Shown piece after piece: positions 1-12,345 of a stretch of 64,000 nt of DNA. Numbering within the stretch: position 1 is the first letter of the stretch; each line of letters begins with the position of its first letter. The stretch covers positions 8,021,687-8,085,686 of the forward strand of contig CAXIPT010000001.1 in NCBI GenBank assembly GCA_964030475.1. Reading direction: 5' to 3'. Position numbers and translations under genes: made by a program. The stretch comes from Tethya wilhelma (Eukaryota > Porifera > Demospongiae > Tethyida > Tethyidae). The notes below the pieces were generated by a model. The model was not told the origin of the DNA. It searched no databases and was given only the letters and a program-made list of their open reading frames with translations.

Positions 1-12
1 TTGCCATGATAG

Positions 13-3000
13 CAATAACAAAACGACCTACAAATACCAAGCTGATTATACTTCAAAGACATTCCTCAAAGTGGTTTGCCTTAGGTGTAGCACTGAAAGT
101 GAAGAGGGATACTCTACACAGGATTAAGGAGAAGTGCAGTGATGATGGTGAATGTATGATCTCCATGTTTGAAGAGTGGCTTACACACTGTAAGGAAGCT
201 TCCTATTTGATGCTCATCAAAGCACTTGACATTCTTGGGTTGACCTCTGCAGCAGAAGAGATATGCCAACAAAGAGGTATTGTGTAGCACTTCACTACGT
301 ACTCTGTGCATACATAGTATTGTGTATTATGTGTAATTATGGAGTATTATTGTTTCTGTACTAGCTTTTAAGGGCTGGATCTGACTATGTTTTGTATAAT
401 TATACAGGTGTTACTCTAGATTGTGTAAGATCTTGCATCCAGTCTCAACCTGACAGTCCATCAGAGTCTGAAGAGGAGGAGCAAGACTCCACCATGACAG
501 AAATTCGAGTGGAACAATGCCCTAGTACACGTGAGCATAGTTCACGAGAGGTACATGTGACCACAGGTGAATCCCAAGTGTCAAAACCCACTCCTTTATC
601 CCAGCTTCCAAGGTGTGTGTTGGAATATGCTGAGTACCTCAAACATAAGTACAAAGCAATGTCAGCATTACCCAGCCCTAATTGGCCTGGTACTGTTAAG
701 GTGCCTATTAAAATAGTTATAGTAATTGACAGAAATAATGAAGAGTATCGTTATTATTCAGTAGACTTCAGGAAAACGGAATCGATGCAATATGACTATC
801 TTCATAATAAAATAGATAGCATTGCTAATTATTACAAAAAAGAGATTGAACTTAAGGATGTTTTTAAACCAAAACAAAAACCATGTCCATTAAAAGTACT
901 AATGGACGGTGCACCAGGTGTAGGTAAAACAACATTAACAAGAAAGGCCTGCATAGACTGGGCTAATGGGGAAATCCTTCAACAATTCCACCTAGTCATT
1001 TTAGTTCCATTACGAGAGGCTAGCAGTAGAAGAGCAGATTGTCTTTATAATCTTTTCCCAGCTGATGATCCAAAGTTAAGAGAACAAGTAATTGAATATC
1101 TACAAACAACTGCTGGTAACAATATCTTGATTATTTTTGATGGATATGATGAGCTTAGTGCAAAAAAAAGAAGCAAAGACTCTCTCTTCTTGGATGTTAT
1201 TAAAGGAAATATTCTTTCACAGTGCAATGTCCTTATAACCTCTCGTCCCTATGCCTCTCACTCATTACAACGATTAGATAGCCTCAACCGTCATGTTGAA
1301 GTGCTTGGCTTCACTGCAAAGCAAGTTGAACAATGCCTAATAGAAAATTTGAGTAAACTAGAAGCACAAAAATTGATTCTTACCCTCCAAGAGAGGTTGG
1401 ATGTAGCCTCTCTGTGTTATGTGCCTCTCAACTGCGCAATTGTCTTGCATGTATACAAGGTCAATAATTACACTCTACCTAGCACACTCACGGAGCTATA
1501 CAATGAGTTTATTTTGCTTTGCATAAAACGAGAAGCTATCAGTCAAGGTGATGAAGAATTAGAGAAAGAACTCTCAGACTGTAGTTTACAGGACACAGAG
1601 TTACCTTATGATATTAGAAGAAAATTAGATGCATTAAGCACAATGGCCTACCATGGCTTAATCAAAGACAAACTAATTTTTACCTACAAAGACCTAAAGA
1701 AGTCATTCTCTACCTGTACAGACTTGTTGACTCATGGAAAGGGCATTGAGTCATGTTGCTTTGGTCTTGTGACATCTGTGTTGAGCCATACCGACAATAC
1801 TGATGTATATCATTACCAGTTTCTACACTTGAGTATTCAAGAGTATTTAGCTGCAAGGTATGTTGCTAATCATGAATCAAGTCTAGATGATGAATCCTGT
1901 CCGCAAACAAGTGATGTGGAAGCTTTAGACTCCTTCGAAACATCTTTCTTTAAAAGATATCTCTCTGACAATCGATTTCGTCTTGTGCTTCTTTTTCTAG
2001 CTGGACTTACAAAATTAAATAGTGTTTCGCCAGAAATACTCAGTCTGTTGCCAAGCAATCAAGAGCATTATAATTACAGTTATCAAGCTCAACGAATTCA
2101 CAAAAGCAATTATTGGAGTTCAGAAACACTTTTATTCATATTTCATTTAATATTTGAATCACAAAATTGTTCAAAGTTCTATCCGAGATTGCTAAAAATA
2201 CTTTCAAAGGAGGATGAGTTAAGTTTCAGTGAATTCCATCGAACACTATCATTATTTGATTGTATGGTAATTGCCCACTTCTTGTGTTTGTCAAACCACT
2301 CCTGGAAAATAGTTGACCTATCACAATGTATGCTTGGCAGTCATTCAGTTGAAGTTTTTAATAATGTGTTTAAGTACAGTACTAGTCAGACAAAATGTGA
2401 ATCATTATATCTGAACAACAATTTGTCTAGTTTGACAAACTATTTATTTTCTATACCTTGGCCATCACAGAGAATTTTCTGTACTGATCTTCAAAATAGT
2501 CAACATGGCCAATGGTCAGATCCATTTGAATCAAAATGTGACCTGCCACTTAAGTTGAAAACTTGCAAAATGCCTCAAAAAACACTTGAAGTATTAGTGA
2601 TAGAAAAATGTAGCCATTTGCTTGAGAACTGCATATTGCCTGTCATAGGGAGTAATACTACACTAAAGAAACTCTGTGTATGGGAAGTAACTCCCAGAGA
2701 CATATTCAATTTATGCCAAGCACTTGAGCTAAACTCTACTTTAGAAGAACTTGGTATTTCATGGTATAAAGTTGAGAAGGAGCCAGAGAGCAGAGTAGAT
2801 CAAGCAATCTCAGGTTTGTTAAGAAAGAATGCTTGTCTCAAAATCCTGTCAATAGCCACATGTGAATCTAAGTATGCACACCATAGAGAAGAAGGAGTGG
2901 TATTAGCAGACCTTGAGAATTTACTAGGTGATGAAGAACTCTCAAACATTTTATCAGCAGCAAATTCAAGTAGTACTCTTGAAATTTTAATCCTTTGTGG

Positions 3001-6000
3001 TTGTGAACTTGTACACATATTGCCTGAGGCTAGGTGGGATTTTTCAAAAAAAAATTTTCGTAACTTTCCTGATTATCTCATGGACTTTAATCCAACTGAA
3101 TTGTTTTATTCTCCTAGCAACTCTGTTTGTAAGCCACTCCTTCCCCAATTATTTTGTGTTGTCCACCAACAGAAAAATAGTTTCATGAGTATTCAACAGA
3201 AAGTTATACACTTGCAAAACTCTGGTATAACCAGTAAAAGAGCAATCATGATTTTCCAATGCATGGAGCAGAATTCTACTGTGAAAGAACTGAGCCTATC
3301 TCATAACGAGGAAATTCCTGAAACTGATTCATCTGGAGTAGCTTTAGCAATCAGAAGAATGCTTGAAAATAATAAAACATTAACTAGTCTTAGCTTAATG
3401 GGAAAATCTGTTGATGATGTCATAGTTAATGCCATTGCTAGTGCATTGGCAAAGAATGTTACACTAAAAGCACTCAACTTAGATGTAAACTTACTGAGTG
3501 ATAGTTCAGTGTTAAACGTTCTATCTTCAGCAATTGAAAGTAAATCTTTATCTTCTCTATACATATGTGGGTTTTCAATATCACTCCTCCCATCCTCAGT
3601 CGTGTTGAGAGTGCGAACAGTATGTTACAAAGAAGGATCTGAAAGTATATCCATATACGGACTGAACATAAACAGCTTGAATGTGATCATTCAAAATAGA
3701 AGAATTCAGTTTTTTCGTATACTTCCTTCAATAGTACCAAAAATGATTTCATTATCAGAAGTAAAGTTTTGTAGGGAACCAATTACCTCTCAGGATATGA
3801 TGTGTATCTTTCAATGTGTGCCCCAACTAGTGAACATGGTTTCACTTCATCTCTCAGGAAACAAAATAGCTGAAGGATTTAGCGAGAAAATGGCAGATGC
3901 ACTTAAGAGTTTACTTGCATCAAGTAAAACACTGAGAATCTTAAAATTGAGCCGGTGTTGTCTTGATGATGTTGTAGCTAAAGGAATTGCAGAAGGCTTA
4001 GCAATAAGTACATCACTAGAGAAACTAGTTATCAGTGGCAATCCTTTTAGTGTTAACGTTGCTGCAGACATTTTATCTGCTGCTCATATAAGTTCAAAGT
4101 GCAGTTATCTTAAGGTGTGCCCATGTCATTGTATTGTACGTCAGCAACAACACAATGTATGGAACTTAGAAAAGAAGGGTAAAGTACTTAAATCAGAGAA
4201 AGCTGATCAATCAGAATACGATAAAGCTGTGCAATGTCATGTAGTGAATTGCCTTAATGCTATAAATTTAAGTTCAATGCCAGTCAATCATAAGTCATTT
4301 GATTTGAAGGTATTAGGAAACATTAATTTGGTTGATATCCTAGCACTACCTGAACAGTGGTTCTCGATTGTATGTGAATATCAAATATATGGTATTATTG
4401 ACTACCAATTATTAACATCTTTAGAGGTACCTTCACGTAACAATTCAAAACACAAAGGATTTTTTTCATCACTATCTAGTCCAGTGATCGTAGCTTCACC
4501 AGCAAAAAATTTAAAACATGAAGGATTCTTTACATGTGTATGTATCATCAAATATGATGTTGACAAAGAAATACATTGGAAGGTTAATGCAACAGTTGAG
4601 TTCAGTAGTTCTAATAGTTTATCCACTTCAACAATTGAATTTGAAACTGATATTAGTGATAACTTTTTGTTAAAAGATTCAGACAAAATATTACTACAAT
4701 TCAATGTTGTTGAACAAATGATCATTAGCAAACTCACAAGTATGCATTCCCAGTCCAAGCCACAGCAGCAAACAGCATGCCAAATAGAAGAAATTTCAAC
4801 AAGAATCTTCAAAGAAGGTACTACACTCCATAAGTTATGTGTAACTTCTTTTAACAATCAGTCTATATCTGATACAGCAGTACAAAACATTACATCAGAC
4901 TTGAAAAACACCAAAGTACTGAAGTGTATCACTCTAAAATATGTTAAAATGTCTTCTCAAAGTCTAGCAAACATCATCCAATCACTTGAATACAATTGTA
5001 CTGTTCAGGAACTTACTCTTCATGTTGAAACTAAAACTATAAAGGAAGAGAGTGAGCTTGTTTCTACAGCTGTTGACCAACTGTTAACTCATAACTTGAC
5101 TCTAAAAATGCTTAGCATTTGCATCAATTCCATGGAACTGAAGGGTTTTGTAACTGGAATTGCCAAGAATTCAACATTGGAGTCACTTGAATTATATTTC
5201 AGAAATTTACCAGACAATGTTACTTTGTCTTCATTCCTTTCTTTAATTGGGGACAGTAATCTTTCTACATTAAATATTCCACATACTAAACTATGGCGTA
5301 CAGGTACTCAAGGTGACTCTGCATGGCATGCAGAAAATCTCGAGAAATGTTATTTAGATAGGGCACTTCAACTATTGGTTCATGCAGTTCTTCAAAGTAC
5401 ATTGAATATACAATCAATTTGCCTTAACCCATTGTCAAGTAACCTTGCCAAGAACCTTAGGGGCAATCTCAATCCATGTTTGAATAAGCTTCATCTGCTT
5501 GCCCTTTGTAGGTCTAGGGAAGATAGTGACAGTGACAGTGATCACGTTAACGTTGTTGGTAACATGATTAAAGGCATGCTTGAAGCAAGCACAACACTCA
5601 AGGAATTACATCTAGAAGGAAAGTTTCCTCCTTCACTGCAAAGACAAATACTGGCTGGAGTAAGCAAAAACACATCATTGGTGACACTACATCTAGCCTT
5701 ACACCCTATTAATGCTGAAACGCTTCAGGCAATACAAAGCAACTTGAGTGTAGAGAATATCATAGTAACACTGTGTGGATTGGAGGATACAACTGTCTTA
5801 AATAATACAATTGACTTGCTATTGAGTGAACATTCCAAGACATTTCAATTATTAAATTTTCGACACAGCCTGTATCACAATTTCAAATTCAATTTGGCTG
5901 AAATAACAATTCCTACCAAGTTTGACACCCTACAGAAGTGTGTCATGGAGCATGTGAGTATTCACACAGTATTGAATACTTTTCATGCCCTTCAGCAAAA

Positions 6001-7456
6001 TCATTACTGTTTAGAACTCACAATTTCATGGGTTGATACAAAAGACAGTGCTGCAGTTGGGCCAGCATGCAGTGAAATGCTCAAACAAAACAGAATTTTA
6101 AAATCCCTTGATATTAGTGAGGCGATAATTAATAATCACACTGCTCAAGGTATTGCAAGAGGGTTGCAGAAAAATTATTCACTTGAAACACTGACTTTGA
6201 ATGTTCAAAGTATTCAAACTATTTTCCAAAACATTCAGCTACTAAGTGATGATGCTATAGCAGGTATTCATTCATCTGCTAATTCCAGTAAACTCCACAC
6301 TCTTAACTACTCTGATCAATATAAATTTTCCAGATTAGATACTGAATCATGTGATTCTAACTGGCAGCTGCTATCTAATTCAAAGGCCATTGCATTTAAG
6401 CTCATCAATTCTGTTTTTCAGTCACAAATGCGTATTTCTATTAAAAAATGCGTGGTTATAACATTGTCTGATGAACAAGTAACAAAAGTGTGCCTATCTT
6501 CACAAAAAGCTCTGTCTATAAATTTTGAAGAATTAGTGCTGGGTTGTAATGTTGTCTCAACTCCCCATAAGGAAGTAGCAGAAGCAGTAGGTGTAGTTCT
6601 TAAGTGTTTATTAATTGAAAGTGAGACACTACGATCATTGGAATATAGACACTGTAATGATCATGAACAGGACATCATCATAGAGAATATTGCAATTGGA
6701 CTCAGTACCAGTAAGACAGGATCACTACAGAAGCTTGATCTGACTAAATCTTACATCACAATTAGTGGAGCAAATAGCATCATAGAAGCGCTAAAGTCAA
6801 ACTCTACTTTGGAGATACTAGCAATTAATTTATCACATTTATGGCTTGATTGGCATAGACACAATTATTATTCAACAGAAAATCAACCTAGTAAATGCCT
6901 GAAGTCAAATTTTGGTGAAGAAATGGAGAAATTAGCTTCAAGATTAGAAGAAATGCTAAAAGCAAACACTGCATTAAGAGAACTCTATATGCAAGACAGT
7001 ATAAGTTATAATGCAATAGTGATCACTCACATTTTTAGGGCACTTTGTTCAAATAGTTCACTGTTAACTTTAGATGTTCTTGGAACAATTCCTGATGATA
7101 AATGTTTTGAAGCACTGACTGATATGCTTGGGCACAACGCTACACTTACTAACCTCAGCTTATCACTGCCAACTGACTGGCATTTACATTTCAACTACCT
7201 TGACCTTGTACAAGCATTGCTAAACAACAGTTCACTCCAAGATTTGACTATCCAACCAAGCAATGATAATCACTATCATAATAGGCTGATTTCAAGAAAT
7301 ACTATGACAATTCCAACATGGGAATATGATGAGAATATCAACATGAAAAGGCCCATATTAGTAGAAATGGAAGGACTTAGAAGACTTGAAAGGCCAGATT
7401 CATCTCCTTTCAAACTAAATATTAAAGCAGTACATGAATCATACCATTTAAGTTAG
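13..7456 (+). CDS. NLR-1: DEATH-NACHT-LRR innate immune receptor (5' end outside window)
   Basis: Predicted cytoplasmic pattern-recognition receptor of the NLR family; ligand unknown. Exon 13-276 (264 bp, after an AG at 11-12) encodes a DEATH-like domain with KWFALGVALKVK, IKEKC and FEEWL. A phase-1 GT-AG intron (277-407) leads to one exon, 408-7456. That exon holds an acidic linker (SESEEEEQDS), a NACHT domain with Walker A GAPGVGKTT (908-934), Walker B LIIFDGYDEL (about 1125-1155) and sensor ITSRPYAS (about 1235), then the motif HLSIQEYLAARYV (about 1832-1866), and about 1,800 residues of ribonuclease-inhibitor-type LRRs. The LRR array is broken by Trp-containing modules and an island (see findings). 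The frame is open to TAG, giving at least 2,436 residues, far longer than vertebrate NLRs. The initiator exon lies upstream of the window. Family assignment is very secure; exon borders are inferred but match NLR-2 in length and phase. Confidence 0.93.
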
Positions 7457-7682
7457 TGTATAATAATTATTGTTATTATTTATAGCTGTATCCCAGGCTC
7501 ACACAATGATGACAATATTACACAGAAATCTTATGTCAATGTATAGACCAATATTGTTCAGTTTTGTTTTAATTGTTTTATTTTTATTTAATGATGAGGG
7601 TATAATACATGCATGTGTTATGTTCATTCTTTTTGCGTTTGAAATACTACATTGTAACTGTAATGTAGTCTCTTATGAGTGT
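7457..7682. other. 3' flank of NLR-1
   Basis: AT-rich sequence between the NLR-1 stop and the relic oxygenase exon. Its last part (an imperfect 'tgtaatgtagtctcttatgag' stretch near 7660) is shared with the 3' flanks of NLR-2 (about 26465-26500) and NLR-3 (about 49555-49590). It therefore belongs to the duplicated unit. No gene is seen. Confidence 0.5.
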
Positions 7683-7830
7683 CCTCTCTAGCAGTAGTGG
7701 GTGGGTACTTATTAGAACCATCAATACACTACAATCACCTCATTATCAGGATGGACTATGGACTATGGACTATGGACTATTGACTATTGACTATTAAGAC
7801 TGCCCCACCATTCTCTGCTTCTCCTTATAA
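7683..7830 (-). pseudogene. Relic of last exon of a 2OG-Fe(II) oxygenase gene
   Basis: On the minus strand this matches the terminal exon of the 2OGD genes at 49530-49733 and 60169-60366 (the stretch encoding HPDNEVIVECIDGSNKYPP and flanks). The centre has been replaced by tandem copies of a 7-bp unit (GGACTAT / TGACTAT, about 7750-7796), and the frame is closed. The other six exons are absent. It marks the 3' border of the ancestral NLR + 2OGD duplication unit. Confidence 0.8.
7750..7796. repeat. 7-bp tandem repeat (GGACTAT/TGACTAT)n
   Basis: About six to seven head-to-tail heptamers, grading from GGACTAT to TGACTAT. They replace the 'ggacaaagaaggctattgactg' segment that the homologous oxygenase exons keep at 26568, 49661 and 60293. 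Confidence 0.85.
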
Positions 7831-7899
7831 TTGCATGCAGACCAATCGGCTAAAAGTAATATACGGATAATGATTGACGTATAAATTTCAGTGAGCTCT

Positions 7900-8400
7900 T
7901 TGCATGTGATCACCTAGAACTGGTAAAACAATACTGTAGCAACATGCAATACTCATAGACAGATTTTTACTCGATATAACCTCTCATAATACTTTGAACA
8001 TGGCAACTCAACTGATAAATAGTACAGAAGTAATGACGTCGTTATTATACAGTATACAATAATAAAGATTAAGGACCAGTCCATGATATGCACAATAATA
8101 CCACATTCCTCCCTTCTAAGATAGAGGATCACAATAAAAACTAAACAAAAACAACAATAAAAAAACTAAATTAAGTATTATATAGAATGTTCAACAGTAC
8201 TAACAAAACTGAACAAAAATAATAATAATTAACTTACAAGGTTCAACAGATATTAGTCTCAATTCAGTCCTGATTCATACCTCTCAGGAGGCTGACGAAC
8301 ACGTCGCGAATACTGACGAACAGGGCTATCAGCCTGCAATTCTCCTGGCTCCTCATATTAAGCAGTATCCTAATCATCATCTTCAGATGTGTTAGAAACC
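7900..8400 (-). mobile_element. Ty3/gypsy-like LTR retrotransposon 3' end (relic)
   Basis: Read on the minus strand: a short stretch resembling the basic C-terminal tail of a Ty3/gypsy polyprotein (RRVRQPPERY, TGA at 8261-8259), then an AT-rich spacer, a polypurine tract (8106-8118, AGAAGGGAGGAA) and a sequence starting TGTGGTATT at 8105 that could be the 3' LTR. Upstream coding frames contain stops, and no primer-binding site or second LTR is visible. It is a fragment; the LTR's far end is not defined. Confidence 0.5.
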
Positions 8401-8421
8401 ACTGGGCTAGGTATTAAACAT

Positions 8422-9467
8422 CATACGTACGATAGTACGTATAGTAGGAATGGGCCGACTGTCCCATAGACACAATACAAAATGTTGGCCACCATAAAAA
8501 TCTACTCAAACCTTCAAAGTTGCTCAGAGGCTCTAACTGGCAGATTACCAACTGCATGCAAGGCCTAAAACTCACAAAAACTTTCTGCAGCACTCGTAAA
8601 GAGCGCTAGTGGGAAGCCACCATAGTGCCATTTTTGTTCTTCTAACTTACGTACTTCCTTACGTACTTCCTAACTGACTTACTTGAAAAGCATTTCCAGA
8701 GACCCAGAATGTGTTGAGCCAACTTTGACAGCACAAGTTCTTTTCATGGGTACTACATTCCTTGATACTCGCTTTTATTAGCCTCGTAAACCAGTCCCTC
8801 CCCGCTATGGCTACGCTTTTATCATAAATAGGCCTAAACAAAAACTAGAAAGCTTTGAAACTTAGTGTATAAATTCATGTACTACAATGCAGCCATCTAA
8901 GTTTGTAGGTAGAGTTCAAAGGTCATCTATCCACGTGGCATTACTATGCGCATGCGCATTAGCCTCTTCCAGCATAATGTAGCTGCTACTCAAGCTTTTT
9001 GTACGGACTAACCAGTCTCTAATAGTCTCCACACTGTAGTTTTGAAAAAATTGAATGAACAAGTAGTAAAAATTTCAAAAAAATAAGCAGTGTAGGAATG
9101 GGCAGTGCATTAAAAAGTATTGGAACAAGGCAGGGTCTCAATTTCGGCACATGACTACTTCATTTTTATGCCCAACTCTTGGCCGGCAGTCTAGTTTAAG
9201 CTATATACCTGTCTCTTATAGTTTACTCTATTGCTTTAGTATAGCCAAGTGATTAGCTACAGTACTGAGAAATTTGAACCAATACAATGAATAAGCTACG
9301 GTACTATTGTACAGATCATCGCAACACAACACTGAAAATCCATATGAAGGATCAAGAATAAAATGAAGTAGTCATGTGCCGAAATTGAGACCCTGCCTTG
9401 TTCCAATACTTTTTAATGCACTGCCCATTCCTACACTGCTTATTTTTTTGAAATTTTTACTACTTGT
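8422..9467 (+). mobile_element. Palindromic-terminus TE family, copy 1 (non-autonomous)
   Basis: Starts with the near-palindromic terminus catacgtacgatagtacgta followed by GTAGGAATGGGCC. Homologous copies start at 12346, 43730 and 44568, and one lies reversed at 27366-28349. The internal part carries a DR1-like site (8913-8925), CACGTG (8932-8937) and TGCGCATGCGCA (8947-8958). The right part is a long inverted repeat of about 100 bp (9060-9165 against 9365-9467), also present in the reversed copy. No coding capacity. The right border is approximate. Confidence 0.75.
8913..8958. promoter_or_regulatory. DR1-like / E-box / NRF1-like cluster inside TE copy 1
   Basis: AGTTCAAAGGTCA (8913-8925), CACGTG (8932-8937) and palindromic TGCGCATGCGCA (8947-8958). 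Order and spacing are the same in TE copies 3 (27854-27902, reversed) and 4 (44187-44231). The motifs match consensus sites of DR1-binding nuclear receptors, bHLH factors and NRF1; function is inferred. Confidence 0.5.
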
Positions 9468-9479
9468 AATATATAAGTG

Positions 9480-10100
9480 CATCATCCGATTCACCCTCAC
9501 TCTCTCCCATGCAATGGAGGGTATATCATTCTGGACATCGCTAGCAACCATACAAGATTTCAGGTGATCTATGTGATGTCATTCTCTGCCACGAAACTTG
9601 CCAGAAATAATTCCAGGGATCCACTTAGACCATTACCAAAATTCTTAACAGAAACTGTGTCACCAACTTGATTATGGGGAAGTTACGACAGCCATAGATA
9701 GTGACAGCTCACTCAATGTGCTGCCTGCAACATACCAGAGTACTGCAAAAGAGAATTGTGAAAAACCACAAAATGTATTCACTGTAGACTGTATAGTTGT
9801 GCAGCCTTGTTATAGCCTCATTCCCATGCAGGCCTTCTTGTGCTGCTAGTATCATTATTGACGACTTTTATTATTTTCCTAATGATACAGTAATGCGCTT
9901 GGTAAAGATTGTCAACGTAATTCAGCAATAGCAGCCGAAGCTACAGCCTTGTTTTTTTTCCATCCTAATTATGTTACAACACATTATTATTAATCTACTG
10001 AGTAGGCTAGCACAGATCTTATCACAGTATGCATGCTTAAATTCTACAAGGAGTGAGGCTCGCTTCGCTCGCCCACTCCTTGTTTATGAAATTGATGAGC
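9480..10100. other. Non-coding repeat-rich stretch
   Basis: No convincing gene. Near its end, 10048-10083 forms a hairpin (ACAAGGAGTG ... CACTCCTTGT) around a GAGGCTCGCTTCGCTCGCC core, resembling the core of the element at 14611. Confidence 0.4.
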
Positions 10101-10104
10101 AAAG

Positions 10105-10105
<1 letters not shown>

Positions 10106-10154
<49 letters not shown>
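10106..10154. repeat. (GT)n microsatellite
   Basis: About 24 uninterrupted GT units. A second GT run lies at 10350-10381. Confidence 0.95.
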
Positions 10155-10157
<3 letters not shown>

Positions 10158-10270
10158 TTTGCCATTGCCTAGCAACCAAAGTTTTTATAAGCTAATTACA
10201 GGTTACTGGCTGGGTGGAGGTGACAATAGAGTAGCTAGGGGTCACAGGGGGTCAATTAATAGAAAACAAA

Positions 10271-10344
10271 ATAGTTGCATGCCCTTAAGTGTGCAGCACT
10301 CTACCATGCATGGAGTGCTGCCTACTTAAGGGTCATGCAACTAT
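10271..10344. mobile_element. 74-bp hairpin MITE
   Basis: Nearly perfect foldback: left arm ATAGTTGCATG-CCCTTAAGT-GCAGCACTC, right arm GAGTGCTGC-ACTTAAGGG-CATGCAACTAT, with a short loop at about 10303. No clear target duplication is seen. Confidence 0.7.
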
Positions 10345-10345
10345 A

Positions 10346-10384
<39 letters not shown>

Positions 10385-10399
10385 TATGCAATAACACAA

Positions 10400-11277
10400 A
10401 CTCAGCTAAGTGCATAATATGAATAAAGTTAACTACAGAAGGTTGTAGCTACAGCAAGAAGTATGGAGAATGTTCAGGAAGTGTATAAAGGTAATAATTA
10501 TTAATAATTGTGTACTCTGAACATGTAAGAGAAGGTTTTGGTACTTTAAAGTCAATTATGAACAATTGGGAAACTTTGTGTAATTAGGTGTATAGTGCCT
10601 AGGTGAACATGTATAGGCTGTAAAGTTCATAAGGATAAAAATAGTTTATGGGTCTAGATGGATGGAGATCTCTTAAAAATGGTGTAGTAAAATAATTTAG
10701 AAAATGCTGGGAGGTTCTGGTATGTCAGAATCAAACAATTAATGTATTATTGATCACAGGTGTGGTTTAATTAAATGATGTGATGTAAATAGTAATAATT
10801 AAGAGAATAAGAGAGTATATAAGTAGGGATTTGCCAACATGTGTCCAAAAAGTAACTTTGAAGATTTTATAATAATGTTTGCCGGTGGTAAAAGTCAGAT
10901 GCATATGGGTGGCAGTGGCAGTGGCACTCCTCTCTGGGAGATTGAAGCCAAGCACAGGCTAGCCATTTGGAGGCAGCAAGTGACATTGGTGAAAGGCTTG
11001 GCTCATGGGAAGATTGTTTGCGATGTTGAGAGGGGTGCACTTAAATGTGGAAGACAGTGCAAGCCTCCAGCAGTGTGTAGACTCCCCTCATTTAGCTGAA
11101 ATCCAGGTGGAAGCTGCCAGGAAGCTTGCTGAATGGGAGAGCAAGATCAGTCAGGTGGAGGCTATTGTGTACAGCAGTTTCCTGGTACAGCTCTCTTCTG
11201 AAATTCCACGACGTGAAGCAGGTAAATCTTTCTTCCTAGTAATCCTTGACGCAGAGTGCTCAGTATCTTCTTCAACT
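10400..11277. other. Unassigned stretch with weak coding potential on +
   Basis: Two overlapping open stretches on the plus strand (10839-11099 and 11005-11286) encode similar-looking peptides (WEIEAKHRLAIWRQQV; VEAARKLAEWESKISQV). This suggests an internal duplication or a frameshifted remnant. No family is recognised, no clear splice sites join them, and they run into the antisense Helitron fragment. Possibly part of a mobile element. Confidence 0.25.
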
Positions 11278-12297
11278 TCACATTGAACACTCTACAGCCG
11301 TCATGAAGTAGGTTGGTTTCCCATGTCGTCTGACAATTGCCAGTCCATCTGCTATCAACTTCCTCTGCTTCCTCGGAGACCCCATGAACGATGCTGGCAG
11401 GTACACTCGTCCAACACGGTGGCCACCCTCGGCTTCGATGGTTTCATCGATCTCACTCCGTGTAGCGATCCGACTCTGAAAGCTCTCACTGCGTAGATAC
11501 ATCAGTCGGCTATCTTCCACACTGCTGAACATGTCCACGAGGTACTCGTTCAGCAGTCGTCCCAACATACCAAATCTCCTGTCAGTGAGAATTCTTTGTC
11601 GGTAGAACTCAATCTGGCTGACTTTGCCATAGGGTGGGTGGAGTGACATCAAGTTGATGTGAAAGCCAGCAGTTCCATGGGGAAAAACAGTGGATACTGT
11701 AGTGGCTCATAGAGTGGATGAAGGGGGTTGATGAACGTTGGCTGCAACGTTGATCTTTTTTGAAAGACAACTGTTCTTTCTGTTGCAGCTGGTCCTACCT
11801 CAGGGTAGTGAATGATGGCCGCTACTTCCGAGGACTCCTCATTCCATTGTAGATAGAGAGAAACATCTTGAGAAGGAAGTTGACCGAGTGTGACTAGATT
11901 TCTGGCATAGATGTTGATCCGGTCAAGGGTAGCTCTGATGTTCTCGACACACTCTTGATTGAGAGTGAAGTGAGCTGCCTCCAGTCTTCGTTCCTCCGGA
12001 TCATGAATATACCACTTCACGGTTCCTCGGACATTCCCTGGCAACACACGGTGGTATATTCGGCCATTGATCTTTACACAACTCGGGGACTCCTGGTGGA
12101 TGAATCCTTCCTCACCTGATACACCTATTGCTGTAAAGCAGAATAGATTGTTGTATTTCCGGCTGGCTGTTCTGAAGCTACGGTTGTTGAACATCTCAGT
12201 CCAGCTAGCCTGGAGGGAGTGGTGGTAACGGCTCCACAGCAACCTTTCCATTTCGACAACAGAAGGAGCTGGTCTCATCCCGCAACAATTCTGCTCT
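11278..12297 (-). pseudogene. Helitron Rep (Helitron_like_N) fragment, frameshifted
   Basis: Minus strand. The first part (about 12297-11683) encodes NNLFCFTAIGVSG, VLPGNVRG, EVAAIIHYPEVG and LHPLYEPLQYPLFFP. A one-base loss near 11682 shifts the frame. The second part (11652-11278) has IEFYRQRI and FMGSPRKQRKLIADGLAIV followed by RRHGKPTYFMT, which match the Helitron-like N domain upstream of the Rep catalytic region. The fragment stops before the expected NPxW motif and before the Rep HUH and helicase parts, so it is broken and inactive. A splice-acceptor-like TTTATACAG precedes it at about 12298-12306. It lies about 50 bp from the terminus of TE copy 2, but the two need not be the same element. 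Confidence 0.8.
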
Positions 12298-12345
12298 GTA
12301 TAAACAACACATACATGTATAATTTCAACAATGATCTCTCAGTAT

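Noticed and set aside
7470..7691. Hydrophobic 73-codon open frame after NLR-1
   Set aside because: AT-rich chance frame in the 3' flank, not conserved after NLR-2 or NLR-3.
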